Positions 44,512-53,618 are shown, numbered from the stretch's first letter. The stretch is 64,000 nucleotides of DNA from Roseovarius bejariae (GCF_009669325.1 NZ_SZWE01000001.1:744402-808401), one strand, 5' to 3'. The notes: a model not told the origin generated them from the letters alone. Numbers and translations are program-made.

Positions 44512-46260
44512 GTGGCCGAGGGCTTTCTTGGCATCACACACTCCCTGACGGGGCGGCATTGGATCGGCCCGTCTTTGGAGGTTGAGCGGCAGGCCGAAGC
44601 CATGGCACAGGCCACCGCCCTGCCCCGCCCCTTGTGCCAAACCCTGGCCCGGCTGGGCGTGGCAACCGAAGACACCCAATCCTACCTCGCCCCACAACTG
44701 CGCGACCTGCTGCCCGATCCGCGCAGCCTAAAAGACATGGACCCCGCCGCCACCCGCTTCCTGCAAGCGGTAGAGCGACGCGAGGCCATCGCGATTTTCG
44801 CCGATTACGATGTCGATGGCGGCACCTCTGCCGCGCTGTTGATCGACTGGTTGCGCCAGATGGGACAGCAGGCCACGCTTTATATCCCCGACCGGATCGA
44901 CGAGGGTTATGGCCCGAACGAACCCGCCATGGCCGATCTTGCCGCCAAGCACGACCTGATCATCTGCGTCGATTGCGGCACGCTCAGCCATGACGCCATC
45001 GCCGCCGCCAAAGGGGCCGATGTGCTGGTGCTCGACCACCACCTCGGCGGCGAAACCCTGCCTCCCGCAGTTGCCGTGGTAAACCCCAACCGACAGGACG
45101 AACCCGGCGATCTGGCTCATCTCTGCGCAGCCGCCGTGGTGTTCCTGATGCTGGTCGAGGCGGGCCGCCAGTTGCGCGAGGCGGGCAAGCGCGGCCCCGA
45201 CCTCATGGCGATGCTTGATCTTGTGGCACTGGCCACCGTCGCCGATGTTGCCCCGCTCAAGGGCGTCAACCGCGCCTTCGTGCGTCAGGGCCTGCGTGTC
45301 ATGGCCCGGCGCGACCGTCCGGGGCTTGTGGCACTTTCGGATATTTCCCGGCTCGATACGGCCCCAGCCGCCTATCACCTGGGTTTCGTCCTTGGCCCCC
45401 GCGTGAATGCGGGCGGGCGCGTGGGCCGTGCCGATCTTGGGGCGCGGCTCCTGGCCAGTGATAATCTGGCCGAGGCGAAATCCATGGCCGAACGGCTGGA
45501 CCAACTCAACACCGAACGGCGCGAGATCGAAGGGCTGGTGCGCGCTGCCGCCCTTGAGCAAGCCGAAGAACGCGGGTTGGACGCCCCGCTTGTCTGGGCC
45601 GCCGGCGAAGGCTGGCACCCCGGCGTCGTTGGCATCGTCGCCTCGCGCCTCAAGGAGGCCACGAACCGCCCCGCCATTGTCATCGGTTTTGACGGGGATG
45701 AGGGCAAAGGATCGGGCCGCTCGGTCTCGGGCGTCGATCTGGGGGCGTCTATTCAGAGGCTCGCCGCCGAAGGGCTTTTGATCAAGGGCGGCGGGCATAA
45801 GATGGCCGCCGGCCTGACCGTGGCCCGTGATAAGCTCGACGCCGCCATGGCCCGCCTGTCTGATCTGTTGGCCAAGCAAGGGGCGGGCACCGCCGGGCCA
45901 GCCGACCTGCGCCTTGACGGTGTACTCATGCCCGGCGCCGCCACGGTGGAGCTTGTCGAACAGATCGAAGCCGCAGGCCCATTCGGTGCAGGGGCCCCCG
46001 GCCCCCGCTATGCCTTTCCCGACATGGCGATCCAATTCGCAAAGCGTGTAGGGGACTCCCACCTTAAACTGCGCTTTGGCGACGGTCTGGGGGCAAGCAT
46101 GGAGGCGATAGTTTTCGGTGCTTACGATGGTCCGCTTGGCCCCCGTCTGGAAAACCACGGCGGTGCGCGTTTCCACCTTGCCGGACGGCTGGACATCAAC
46201 ACTTGGGGCGGGCGGCAGTCCGTTCAATTGCGCCTTGAAGACGCTGCCGAAGCAGGTTGA
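44512..46260 (+). CDS. recJ: Single-stranded-DNA-specific exonuclease RecJ
   Basis: A 582-residue DHH phosphoesterase. Motifs: FADYDVDGGTSAALLIDWL (canonical DYDVDG), ICVDCGT, LDHHLGGETLPP (DHH), and RVNAGGRVGRADLGARLLAS; the DHHA1 part has SGRSVSGVDLGASIQ and KGGGHKMAAGLTV. It degrades 5' single strands in recombination and mismatch or base repair. The start is a GTG at 44512, 3 bases after glpX. Confidence 0.96.
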   Translation: MAEGFLGITHSLTGRHWIGPSLEVERQAEAMAQATALPRPLCQTLARLGVATEDTQSYLAPQLRDLLPDPRSLKDMDPAATRFLQAVERREAIAIFADYDVDGGTSAALLIDWLRQMGQQATLYIPDRIDEGYGPNEPAMADLAAKHDLIICVDCGTLSHDAIAAAKGADVLVLDHHLGGETLPPAVAVVNPNRQDEPGDLAHLCAAAVVFLMLVEAGRQLREAGKRGPDLMAMLDLVALATVADVAPLKGVNRAFVRQGLRVMARRDRPGLVALSDISRLDTAPAAYHLGFVLGPRVNAGGRVGRADLGARLLASDNLAEAKSMAERLDQLNTERREIEGLVRAAALEQAEERGLDAPLVWAAGEGWHPGVVGIVASRLKEATNRPAIVIGFDGDEGKGSGRSVSGVDLGASIQRLAAEGLLIKGGGHKMAAGLTVARDKLDAAMARLSDLLAKQGAGTAGPADLRLDGVLMPGAATVELVEQIEAAGPFGAGAPGPRYAFPDMAIQFAKRVGDSHLKLRFGDGLGASMEAIVFGAYDGPLGPRLENHGGARFHLAGRLDINTWGGRQSVQLRLEDAAEAG

Positions 46261-46373
46261 GGCACGGCATCTAACGGCGTCGCGAAAAGAATGGTTTGCA
46301 GGAGGTATTTTTTGCAAAAACCCTCTTGCGCGCACCGCCGCTTTTGCCTAGTAACCGCCTCACGCCACGGTAT

Positions 46374-46448
46374 GGCCCGTTCGTCTATCGGTTAGGACGC
46401 CAGGTTTTCAACCTGGAAAGAGGGGTTCGATTCCCCTACGGGCTACCA
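46374..46448 (+). tRNA. tRNA-Glu (TTC)
   Basis: A 75-base cloverleaf. Acceptor GGCCCGT pairs with ACGGGCT (first pair G-T); the anticodon arm CCAGGTTTTCAACCTGG carries TTC; T arm GGGGTTCGATTCCCC; discriminator A and CCA encoded. A short AGGAGGTATTTTTTGC stretch 70 bases upstream resembles the start of the GTATTT element. Confidence 0.96.
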
Positions 46449-46639
46449 CACACCCCTTCAGGTCATTGTTTCCAAACGCCTTTCATGAGGGGCGCGAACA
46501 ACGCTGCCCTACAATCCGCCCTTGAGATTTGCGACATTTCGGGCACGACGCAACCGGGGCGTATGGCCCTTGGTCAGGTGGTGGATTCGCGGATGGTCGG
46601 GATTTCGCCATTTCCCGGATTTTCGGATGAAAACACCCT

Positions 46640-47200
46640 TCAATTGAACGGGAATGGCATACACCTCGCGGATGAGGAAAAGATCTGCGTGGCGTGATCC
46701 TCAAGGTAAATCCGCAGCCACGGGGTGTAGATATTGGGGGTCTCGCGGGTTTGTGCCACAAGATCATCCATCGCGATCCATGCCACATCCATGACTTCCT
46801 CGGGGTTGGGGGTGACAGGGATGCGGTGTTCGACAGGGGCCAGGAATATATCGACCACTTCATGTTCGATCAGCCCCCCACCGACATCGGCGCGATATTC
46901 GACCTGATCGCGATAGTTGAGGTCTAACCCATTGATTCCCAACTCTTCTTCCAGACGGCGATGCGCACAAGCCTCGGGGGCCTCATTCCAATGGGGATGG
47001 GTACAGCAGGTGTTCGCCCACAGCCCCGGCGTGTGATACTTCCCCAAGGCACGGCGTTGTATAAGCACTTGATTTTCATGCAGAACAAAGACCGACACCG
47101 CCTTGTGACGCAGCCCTTTGCGATGCACGTGCAGTTTATCCACGGGCATCAGGGTGCCATCGACCCATGCGGGGATAAGAGAGTGGTCTTGGGCGGTCAT
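46640..47200 (-). CDS. idi: Isopentenyl-diphosphate delta-isomerase
   Basis: A 186-residue Nudix-type (type I) isomerase. Active-site parts are GLWANTCCTHPHWNEAPEAC (with the catalytic cysteine) and RRLEEELGI, and the base glutamate is in IEHEVVDIFLAP. It interconverts isopentenyl and dimethylallyl diphosphate for carotenoid, quinone and bacteriochlorophyll precursors. It stands alone without other isoprenoid genes. The 191-base gap between tRNA-Glu and its stop contains nothing recognised. Confidence 0.95.
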   Translation of the reverse strand: MTAQDHSLIPAWVDGTLMPVDKLHVHRKGLRHKAVSVFVLHENQVLIQRRALGKYHTPGLWANTCCTHPHWNEAPEACAHRRLEEELGINGLDLNYRDQVEYRADVGGGLIEHEVVDIFLAPVEHRIPVTPNPEEVMDVAWIAMDDLVAQTRETPNIYTPWLRIYLEDHATQIFSSSARCMPFPFN

Positions 47201-47272
47201 TCTGGCCTGAAAAGGTTAACGCGGATCATGGTCTGGCTGCCGGTTGTAACGCCCTCCCCCAACAAAGGCCAG

Positions 47273-47354
47273 CGTACGAGTCGTACGTAAATAGCCCGCG
47301 TTTCGTACGAAAATCACGCGGTCATCCACCCCTTTCGTACGAGTCGTACGAAAC
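47273..47354. repeat. TTCGTACGAAA palindrome cluster (fourth copy)
   Basis: CGTACGAGTCGTACG, TTTCGTACGAAAA and TTTCGTACGAGTCGTACGAA in 82 bases, between the idi start and the pqqE stop. The arrangement of a CGTACGASTCGTACG unit near a plain TTTCGTACGAAA is the same as in the copies at 3718 and 30083. Confidence 0.75.
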
Positions 47355-47359
47355 CACGC

Positions 47360-48436
47360 TCAGGCATTGACGCGATACGTCAGATCCGCGTCGTCATCCG
47401 CCTGTCCCAACATCGATACAACGCGGTGATGATCGGGGGATTTTATACAAACCGGATCGGTCGCCCCGGCATCGCCGGCAAGCGCCAGAGCCTGACAGCG
47501 GCAACCGCCGAAATCGATCTCTTTACGCTCACAACTCTGGCACGGTTCCGGCAGCCAATCGATGCCGCGATAGGTGTTGAAGGCGGCGCTGTTGTACCAG
47601 ATGGATTCGAGCGGCGTTTCGCGGACGTTTTCAAACTCCAGATGCGGGATGGTCTGGGCCGCGTGGCAAGGCAGCACCGTGCCATCGGGGGCCACGTTGA
47701 GGCCCGCCGACCCCCAACCGCCCATGCAGGATTTGGGATAATCGGCATAGTAATCGGGCGGCACGAAATCGAAGGCCAGCACCCCGCGCAGGCGCTTTGA
47801 CGCCTCGGCCACCTTCTCCTTGGCGGCCTCGGTCTGCTCCCGCGTGGGCAGAAGGGCGGCGATATTCTTGGTGGCCCAGCCGTGGAATTGGACGCAAGCC
47901 ACTTCCAAACGCCGCGCGCCCAGTTCCACCGCCATTTCGATCGTGCGGTCCAGATCATCAAGGTTCTGGCGGTGCATCACCGCATTGAGCGTCAGGGGGA
48001 TGCCGCGCTTGGCGATGTCCTCTGCGGCCTGCATCTTGCGGTCAAAGCCACCGCGATAACCACCGATGCGGTCGGCAAGGTCGGCATTGGTGCCTTGCAG
48101 CGAAAGCTGGATATGATCCAGCCCCGCCGCCTCCAGCGCGTCCAAGCGGCGGGGCGTCAGGCCAATGGCCGAGGTGATCAGGTTGGTATAAAGCCTCGCC
48201 TCATGCGCGGCGCGGGTCAAATCCACAAGGTCGCGGCGCGAGGCCGGTTCCCCGCCAGACAAATGAAGTTGTAAAACGCCCATTTCGGCAGCTTGGCGGA
48301 AAACATCGGCCCATATCTCGGTGTCCAACTCAGCGTCCTTAGCCGCCATCTCCAAGGGGTTGGAGCAATAGGGGCAGCTGAGCGGGCAGCGGTGGGTGAG
48401 TTCCGCCAGCATGGCGATGGGGGGTGGCACGGGCAT
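47360..48436 (-). CDS. pqqE: PQQ biosynthesis radical SAM protein
   Basis: A 358-residue radical SAM enzyme with the C-x3-C-x2-C cluster in LTHRCPLSCPYCSNP, the SAM-binding LHLSGGEPASRR, and a C-terminal SPASM domain (SCMGGWGSAGLNVAPDG, CQSCERKEIDFGGCRCQA) for auxiliary clusters. It forms the carbon-carbon bond between glutamate and tyrosine of PqqA. The ATG is in TGATG with the pqqD stop, so the two are coupled. It is the last pqq gene. Confidence 0.96.
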   Translation of the reverse strand: MPVPPPIAMLAELTHRCPLSCPYCSNPLEMAAKDAELDTEIWADVFRQAAEMGVLQLHLSGGEPASRRDLVDLTRAAHEARLYTNLITSAIGLTPRRLDALEAAGLDHIQLSLQGTNADLADRIGGYRGGFDRKMQAAEDIAKRGIPLTLNAVMHRQNLDDLDRTIEMAVELGARRLEVACVQFHGWATKNIAALLPTREQTEAAKEKVAEASKRLRGVLAFDFVPPDYYADYPKSCMGGWGSAGLNVAPDGTVLPCHAAQTIPHLEFENVRETPLESIWYNSAAFNTYRGIDWLPEPCQSCERKEIDFGGCRCQALALAGDAGATDPVCIKSPDHHRVVSMLGQADDDADLTYRVNA

Positions 48437-48720
48437 CAATGCACCATCAGGTAAAGCCGCGCCCGCAGGCCGACAAGGAAGCGTTGCACGTCCTCTTCGA
48501 TCTGGGCGGCGGGGGCGTTGTAGGTTTGGGCGAGGTCTTCGATAATCTGGGCAAAACTGGCATCGCCGGTGACACGGGTCAGGATCGCCACACCGATTTG
48601 ATCCAGTTCCACCGCTTTCTCGGGGGCCAGCAAAACAGTGCTACCCCGCACCCTATCGTCATGCAGGCGCACGCCGCGCGGCAGGTAGGGGCGATCATCT
48701 GGGATCAATGCAAGGCTCAT
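48436..48720 (-). CDS. pqqD: PQQ biosynthesis peptide chaperone
   Basis: A 94-residue PqqD, a RiPP recognition element that binds the PqqA peptide and presents it to PqqE. It contains [20 protein letters not shown] and [20 protein letters not shown] as in the family. The start overlaps the pqqC stop (ATGA) and its stop overlaps the pqqE start. Confidence 0.94.
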   Translation of the reverse strand: MSLALIPDDRPYLPRGVRLHDDRVRGSTVLLAPEKAVELDQIGVAILTRVTGDASFAQIIEDLAQTYNAPAAQIEEDVQRFLVGLRARLYLMVH

Positions 48721-49445
48721 GCCAGTCCCTCGCCGGGGTGCCATGCGCCGGGCGGGATGCGGCCCGGTTCGACATAAGCCGAATGCAGCGCGTCCAGTTG
48801 TGCCCAAAGCACGTTGGTTTTGAAAATCAGCGCCTCGGCGGCCATGTCTTCCTTTTCCGGGGTGTCGGCGTGGGTCAGCACCCATTCAAGGCCAAAGGCC
48901 ACGTCCTTGGGGGCCTCGGTCAGACGTTTGCGAAAATAGCTGAGGCTTTCGGTACTGGCGAAATCGTAATGTTGCAGCAGCCCTTCGATGCGCTGTTCGT
49001 GAATCTTCGGTGCGAAAAGTTCCGTCAGCGATGAGGCCACGGCCTGCAAGAGCGGCATGTCGCGGACATAGCGGATATAGGCATCCACGGCGAATTGCGT
49101 GGCAGGCAGCACCCCGCGCCCCGAGGCGACAAAATCGGGGTCCAGCCCCACCGCCTCGGCCAGTTTGAGCCAACGGCGGATGCCGCCGCCTTCTTCCACC
49201 CCGCCGTCGTGGTCCTCGATCCGCGAGCGCCATTCGCGGCGCATGGCCGGATCGGTGCAGCGCGACATGAAGGCGGCGTCCTTCATCGGGATTGCCGCCT
49301 GATAGGCCCAGCGGTTGATCACCCATGCGCGCACTTGATCAGGGGTGCAGCCGCCGGAGTGCAGCAGGTGATGGAAGGGGTGCTTGTCATGGTATCGTTC
49401 GGCCCCGATCTGGCGCAGGCGGGCCTCAAGGCTTTCGCGGCTCAT
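48717..49445 (-). CDS. pqqC: Pyrroloquinoline-quinone synthase
   Basis: A 242-residue all-helical cofactor-free oxidase that does the final eight-electron ring closure and oxidation of PQQ. Family parts include [36 protein letters not shown] and the active-site [19 protein letters not shown]. Start ATG 49445 is the one overlapping the pqqB stop; the open frame to 49481 is not needed. Confidence 0.96.
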   Translation of the reverse strand: MSRESLEARLRQIGAERYHDKHPFHHLLHSGGCTPDQVRAWVINRWAYQAAIPMKDAAFMSRCTDPAMRREWRSRIEDHDGGVEEGGGIRRWLKLAEAVGLDPDFVASGRGVLPATQFAVDAYIRYVRDMPLLQAVASSLTELFAPKIHEQRIEGLLQHYDFASTESLSYFRKRLTEAPKDVAFGLEWVLTHADTPEKEDMAAEALIFKTNVLWAQLDALHSAYVEPGRIPPGAWHPGEGLA

Positions 49446-50329
49446 GGCGTGATCTCCTGCCCGTCCTGGGCGATGGTCCACCCCGCGGCCAGAACCTTGG
49501 CGCGTTCCGGGCTGTCGGGTTGCAGGATGGGGTTGGTGTTGTTGATGTGGATGAAGGTCTTGGCGGCTTTGAGATCGGCCAGTTGGGCGATGGAGCCCTC
49601 CGGCCCGCTGACCGGGATATGCCCCATGCGGCGGCCGGTCTTGATGCCGGTGCCGGTGCGGATCATCTCATCATCATCCCAAAGGGTGCCGTCAAAGAAC
49701 AATTGATCACCGTCTTTGAGTTGCGCCAGAAGATCAGGCGTCACCGTGGCGCATCCGGGGATGTAATAGGCCACCCTGCCGCCCCCTTCGAGGCGCACAC
49801 CCACGGTTTGTTCGCCGATCAAATCGGTTTGCACTGTGTCACCTTCCATGAACAAGGGCACCTTGCCCGGCACCGCGAAAAGCCGCGCGGTGAGGCCCGG
49901 CAGAAGCGGGATATCGGTGTCGAGCGAGACAGGCGCGCGCGTCACCTTTTCGCGGTTCACGGCATCGAAAATCCGGTTTTCGGCCAGCAGGTCGAGGATG
50001 TCGCCGGTGGCGTAGAGGGTAAAGGGCGTCTGTTCACGCAAGGAGAGCAACCCGGCAATATGATCGATATCGCCATTGGTCAGCAGGACCGAAGCCACCG
50101 GCGTATGCCGCAGATCGCGCGGGTGCATCGCAGGATTGTCCAGCATCTGCTGGCGGATGTCAGGCGAGGCGTTGAGTACCGCCCAATCGCGCCCATCCAG
50201 CGAGACCGCCAAGGACGATTGCCCGGAGGCCGGGATGTTCCCAGCCCGGGCGTCGTTACAATTCCGGCATCCGCAATTCCATTGCGGCAGGCCCCCACCG
50301 GCCGAAGCACCCAAGACAAGAAAACGCAT
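49442..50329 (-). CDS. pqqB: PQQ biosynthesis hydroxylase PqqB (metallo-beta-lactamase fold)
   Basis: A 295-residue protein: FLVLGASAGGGLPQWNCGCR with the structural zinc cysteines, VLLTNGDIDHIAGLLSLREQ in place of the usual metal motif, and FDGTLWDDDEMIRTGTGIKT and MGHIPVSGPEGS as in PqqB. It hydroxylates the tyrosine-derived part of the peptide intermediate. Start ATG 50329; its stop overlaps pqqC. Confidence 0.95.
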   Translation of the reverse strand: MRFLVLGASAGGGLPQWNCGCRNCNDARAGNIPASGQSSLAVSLDGRDWAVLNASPDIRQQMLDNPAMHPRDLRHTPVASVLLTNGDIDHIAGLLSLREQTPFTLYATGDILDLLAENRIFDAVNREKVTRAPVSLDTDIPLLPGLTARLFAVPGKVPLFMEGDTVQTDLIGEQTVGVRLEGGGRVAYYIPGCATVTPDLLAQLKDGDQLFFDGTLWDDDEMIRTGTGIKTGRRMGHIPVSGPEGSIAQLADLKAAKTFIHINNTNPILQPDSPERAKVLAAGWTIAQDGQEITP

Positions 50330-50352
50330 CCCGGGCCCTCCGACCTGAGCGA

Positions 50353-50460
50353 TCAAAACAGATCGTGCTCGTAATCGCGGCCCTCATCCTCGGCCGGAGA
50401 ATACATGTTGATCTCCATGCCGCAGTTGACTTCTTTCAGTTTCGGGGCGGTCCAGGACAT
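50353..50460 (-). CDS. pqqA: PQQ precursor peptide
   Basis: A 35-codon gene found by reading the minus strand: MSWTAPKLKEVNCGMEIN, then MYSPAEDEGRDYEHDLF. The glutamate (E16) and tyrosine (Y20) that are fused into PQQ have the standard E-x3-Y spacing. The peptide continues 15 residues past the tyrosine, longer than in many species. A GGAAAG ribosome site precedes the ATG at 50460. It is first in pqqABCDE, and the divergent NosR-like gene shares its 148-base promoter region. Confidence 0.93.
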   Translation of the reverse strand: MSWTAPKLKEVNCGMEINMYSPAEDEGRDYEHDLF

Positions 50461-50529
50461 GTGCTTTCCTCCCATAGCTGTCTGGTTCACCAATCACGGT
50501 AGCGGCTGCCCCTGCGCCGCGAAATGCTG

Positions 50530-50573
50530 CTTTGGTCGTAGCCGTGAGGCGCGCGCGTTAGACCTTTGTCGAA
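50530..50573. promoter_or_regulatory. Two CYTTGGTYGWA-like motifs between pqqA and the NosR-like gene
   Basis: CTTTGGTCGTA starts at 50530 and CCTTTGTCGAA at 50563, 33 bases (about three helix turns) apart. The same words recur at 59772, 59812 and 59856 in the other divergent promoter of this locus. They may bind a regulator of PQQ-dependent alcohol oxidation. Confidence 0.5.
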
Positions 50574-50608
50574 TGTCCCGCGCGGGGGCGCGCGCCTACG
50601 CTGCGGGT

Positions 50609-52696
50609 ATGGGAGGATTGGTCACAAGATGCGCGCTTCTGGCGCTGGGGCTGCTTTGCGCCCTGCCCGCTTGGGCCGAGTTGCTGACGCGCGAGGCCTT
50701 GGGCGACTACGTGCGCGCGCCCTATTCGGTGGGTGAAAAGCTCAACGACAAGGGGGTTTACAGCCTTCTGAACTCCGGCGGGGCCGAGGCGGGTTATGTC
50801 TTCGAGACCGAGCCGCTGGCCCCCCTGCCCGGCTTTTCCGGGGCGCCGATCAACGTGTTGGTGGTGCTGGACCTCGAAGGACGGTTCATCGACGTGCAAC
50901 TGATCGAGCACAACGAGCCGATCTTTGTCTCGGGGCTGGGCGAGGCGCCGTTCCATGCGTTTTTCGAACAATATGGCGGGCTGTCGATTTCCGATTCCAT
51001 CGTGGTCGGCACGCCCTATGGCGAAACGGCGGGCGGATCGTCGCTCAAGTACCTCGACGGGGTGACCAAGGCCACCGCCAGCGTCCGCATCGCCCATGAA
51101 TCGGTGATGGGCGCGGCGCTGGCCGTGGCGCGCGAAAAGATGCAGGGGCTGGCCAGCGGGCCGCCCGCTTTCCCCGATCCGGCGCATGACGAGGCCCTGA
51201 CATGGGATGACCTGGTGGACCAGGGCATCGCCACGCACCACGTGGTAACCAATGCGCAGGTTGACGCGCTGTTTGATGGCACCCTGTGGGAGGACGATGA
51301 CCCGGAGGCGCAAGACACCCCCGACGCGGCCTATCTCGACCTTTGGGTGGTGGACCTTGGCCCGCCCGCCATCGCCCGCGCGGCCCTGTCCGGGGACACC
51401 TTCCAAGAGCTGCAAAACTTCACCGAAATATCCCCGGATGATGAGCCGATCCTGCTGATCGAGACCGCCCGCCATGGGCTGGTCAGCGAGGATTTCGTGC
51501 GCAACACCGCGCCCGATTGGATCTCGGCCGAACAAGACGGGCTGCCGGTGGCCCTACGCGATGCCGATCTCTTCGTCGAACTGGCCGAAGGCGCGCCCAT
51601 TGATGCCACCGCGATGATCCTGCGCACCGACCGCCGCCTTGGCTTTGACCCCTCACGCGACTGGACGCTCAAGGTGCTGGCCACCCGCGAGCACGGCATG
51701 TTCCAGCCGCAAACCGGCTCAGTCACCCTCGACGTCCCGCACAGCACGCCGGAGCGCTTTTTTACCCGCCCCGAACAGATCAAACCCGTGCCGCCATGGC
51801 GCGAGGCCCTGCGCAACCGACAGGCGGATTTGATCGTGCTTGGGGTTTTCCTGACCGGGCTGATCACCCTCCTGAGCCTCGGCATGACCCGCTTTGCCGG
51901 CGCGCAGAATTTCACCCCCCTGCGCCTGACCATCCTTGCCGTGGTCACCGGCTTCATCGGCTGGTGGGGGCAAGGGCAGCTTTCGATCGTCACGGTGCTG
52001 GGCGTGATCCGCACCGCGTATGAGGGAGGCAGCTATGCCTTCCTGCTTTACGACCCGTTTTCCCTGTTGATCTGGGGTGTCACCATCTCCGGGTTCGTGG
52101 CTTGGGGGCGTGGATTTTTCTGTGGCTGGCTTTGCCCCTTCGGCGCGCTACAGGAATTCGCCCATCACGCGGGCCGCGCCCTGCGCCTGCCCCGGATCGA
52201 GCCATCGCCGAAATGGGACAACCGCCTGAAATACCTCAAATACATCCTGCTGGCGGGGCTGGTGGCGGTGGTCTTCCTTGCGCCGCAGAACATCGACAAG
52301 GCCGCCGAGGTAGAACCCTTCAAGACCGCCATCACCACCTTTTTCATCCGCGAATGGTACTACGTGGCCTATGCGGGGTTCTGGCTTCTGCTGTCCATGG
52401 TGCTGTTCAAGGGCTTCTGCCGCTACCTCTGTCCGCTCGGGGCTTTCATGGCCATCGGCGGGCTCCTGCGCGGGCGCGACTGGATCGCGCGCCGGGCCGA
52501 ATGCGGCTCCCCCTGCCAGTTATGCCGCGTGAAATGCAACTACGGCGCCATCAAGCGCAGGGGCGAGATCGACTATTCCGAATGCTTCCAATGCCTTGAT
52601 TGCGTGGCGATCCACGACGACGCCAGCCGCTGCGTCCCCTTGGTCTTGAAAAACCGCGGGCGCAGGTCCGCCCAAGCGGAGGTCGCCGCCGAATGA
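50609..52696 (+). CDS. NosR/NirI-like membrane flavo-iron-sulfur protein
   Basis: A 695-residue protein with NosR layout: signal peptide (residues 1-23), periplasmic FMN-binding domain with a flavinylation motif D150-G-V-T-K-A-T156 (DGVTKATAS), then several membrane helices, two CxxxCP motifs (FFCGWLCPFGAL and CRYLCPLGAF) and a C-terminal four-cysteine cluster region (CGSPCQLCRVKC, CFQCLDC). In denitrifiers NosR passes quinol electrons to N2O reductase. No nos genes are here; apbE follows directly and pqq genes are divergent, so it may serve quinoprotein electron transfer. Start ATG 50609 is chosen for its signal peptide. Confidence 0.88.
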   Translation: MGGLVTRCALLALGLLCALPAWAELLTREALGDYVRAPYSVGEKLNDKGVYSLLNSGGAEAGYVFETEPLAPLPGFSGAPINVLVVLDLEGRFIDVQLIEHNEPIFVSGLGEAPFHAFFEQYGGLSISDSIVVGTPYGETAGGSSLKYLDGVTKATASVRIAHESVMGAALAVAREKMQGLASGPPAFPDPAHDEALTWDDLVDQGIATHHVVTNAQVDALFDGTLWEDDDPEAQDTPDAAYLDLWVVDLGPPAIARAALSGDTFQELQNFTEISPDDEPILLIETARHGLVSEDFVRNTAPDWISAEQDGLPVALRDADLFVELAEGAPIDATAMILRTDRRLGFDPSRDWTLKVLATREHGMFQPQTGSVTLDVPHSTPERFFTRPEQIKPVPPWREALRNRQADLIVLGVFLTGLITLLSLGMTRFAGAQNFTPLRLTILAVVTGFIGWWGQGQLSIVTVLGVIRTAYEGGSYAFLLYDPFSLLIWGVTISGFVAWGRGFFCGWLCPFGALQEFAHHAGRALRLPRIEPSPKWDNRLKYLKYILLAGLVAVVFLAPQNIDKAAEVEPFKTAITTFFIREWYYVAYAGFWLLLSMVLFKGFCRYLCPLGAFMAIGGLLRGRDWIARRAECGSPCQLCRVKCNYGAIKRRGEIDYSECFQCLDCVAIHDDASRCVPLVLKNRGRRSAQAEVAAE

Positions 52697-53580
52697 TCAC
52701 CCGCCGCCGTTTCCTTGCCATCTCCGCCGCAGCACTTGCTCTGCCCGCCCGGGCAGAACCTGTCCACTGGCAAGGGCGCGCCATGGGGGCAGAGGTCTCG
52801 CTGACGCTGGAGGCGCCCAAGGCACAGGCCCAAACAGCCCTTCAAGAGGTGAAACAGATCCTGCGCAAGACCGAGGCGCTTTTCAGTCTCTACGAGCCTT
52901 CCTCGCGCCTCTCACAGCTTAACGCCACCGGGCGGCTGGACCGGCCAGAGGCCCGCTTTACCGAACTCCTGAAACTCTGCGATCAGGCCCACCGCCTGAC
53001 GAACGGGCGCTTTGACCCAACGGTCCAACCGCTCTGGCAAGCCCTCGCACAAGGGAAGACTCCCGACCCGACCCGCCGCTTGATCGGCTGGGACAGGGTG
53101 ACCATAGGCCCGCAGGCCATAACCCTCGCCCCCGGTCAGGCGCTGACCCTCAACGGCATCGCCCAGGGCTATGCCACCGACCTGGTCAGTGCCGCCCTCA
53201 AACACGCGGGCCTCACCCGCGTCTTGGTCAATATCGGCGAGTACCATGGCACGGGCCACGACTGGCAGGTCGGCGTGGCCGATCCCACCCATGGCCTTGT
53301 GGCCACCCGAACGCTGAACGACCGGGCGCTGGCCACCTCCAGCCCCGGCGCGATGCGCCTTGGCCCGGATCAGCCCCATATCCTCGACCCGCATGGTGCC
53401 CTGCCCAAATGGTCCACCGTCACCGTCGAGGCCGACACCGCGGCCATGGCCGATGCCCTCTCCACCGCTTTCTGCCATACCAGCCACAAGGACATCCAGC
53501 GCATCCTAAAGGCCGCCCCGGGCCACTCCAAAGCCCTCTGCGTCGCGCCAAGCGGAACACTCCACCACTTCAGCACCTGA
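52693..53580 (+). CDS. apbE: FAD:protein FMN transferase
   Basis: A 295-residue ApbE with a twin-arginine signal (MITRRRFLAISAAALALPAR). Family parts: GRAMGAEVSLTLEAP, FSLYEPSSRLSQLNATG, TNGRFDPTVQPLW, LTLNGIAQGYATDLV and the HILDPHGALP / TVEADTAAMADALSTAF end. It transfers FMN from FAD onto a threonine of a target protein in the periplasm. Its ATG overlaps the stop of the NosR-like gene, whose FMN domain is the obvious target. Confidence 0.93.
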   Translation: MITRRRFLAISAAALALPARAEPVHWQGRAMGAEVSLTLEAPKAQAQTALQEVKQILRKTEALFSLYEPSSRLSQLNATGRLDRPEARFTELLKLCDQAHRLTNGRFDPTVQPLWQALAQGKTPDPTRRLIGWDRVTIGPQAITLAPGQALTLNGIAQGYATDLVSAALKHAGLTRVLVNIGEYHGTGHDWQVGVADPTHGLVATRTLNDRALATSSPGAMRLGPDQPHILDPHGALPKWSTVTVEADTAAMADALSTAFCHTSHKDIQRILKAAPGHSKALCVAPSGTLHHFST

Positions 53581-53583
53581 CCC

Positions 53584-53618
53584 TTCATCTTTCCCCAAAT
53601 ACTCCCGCCGGAGGCTCC
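53584..53618. repeat. Inverted half element (GTATTT family)
   Basis: On the minus strand this reads GGAGCCTCCGGCGGGAGTAT then TTGGGGAAAGATGAA, matching 25411-25442. It lies 4 bases after the apbE stop. Confidence 0.65.

Noticed and set aside
50609..52696. Nitrous oxide reduction operon
   Set aside because: Only a NosR-like gene and apbE are present; no nosZ, nosD, nosF, nosY or nosL.
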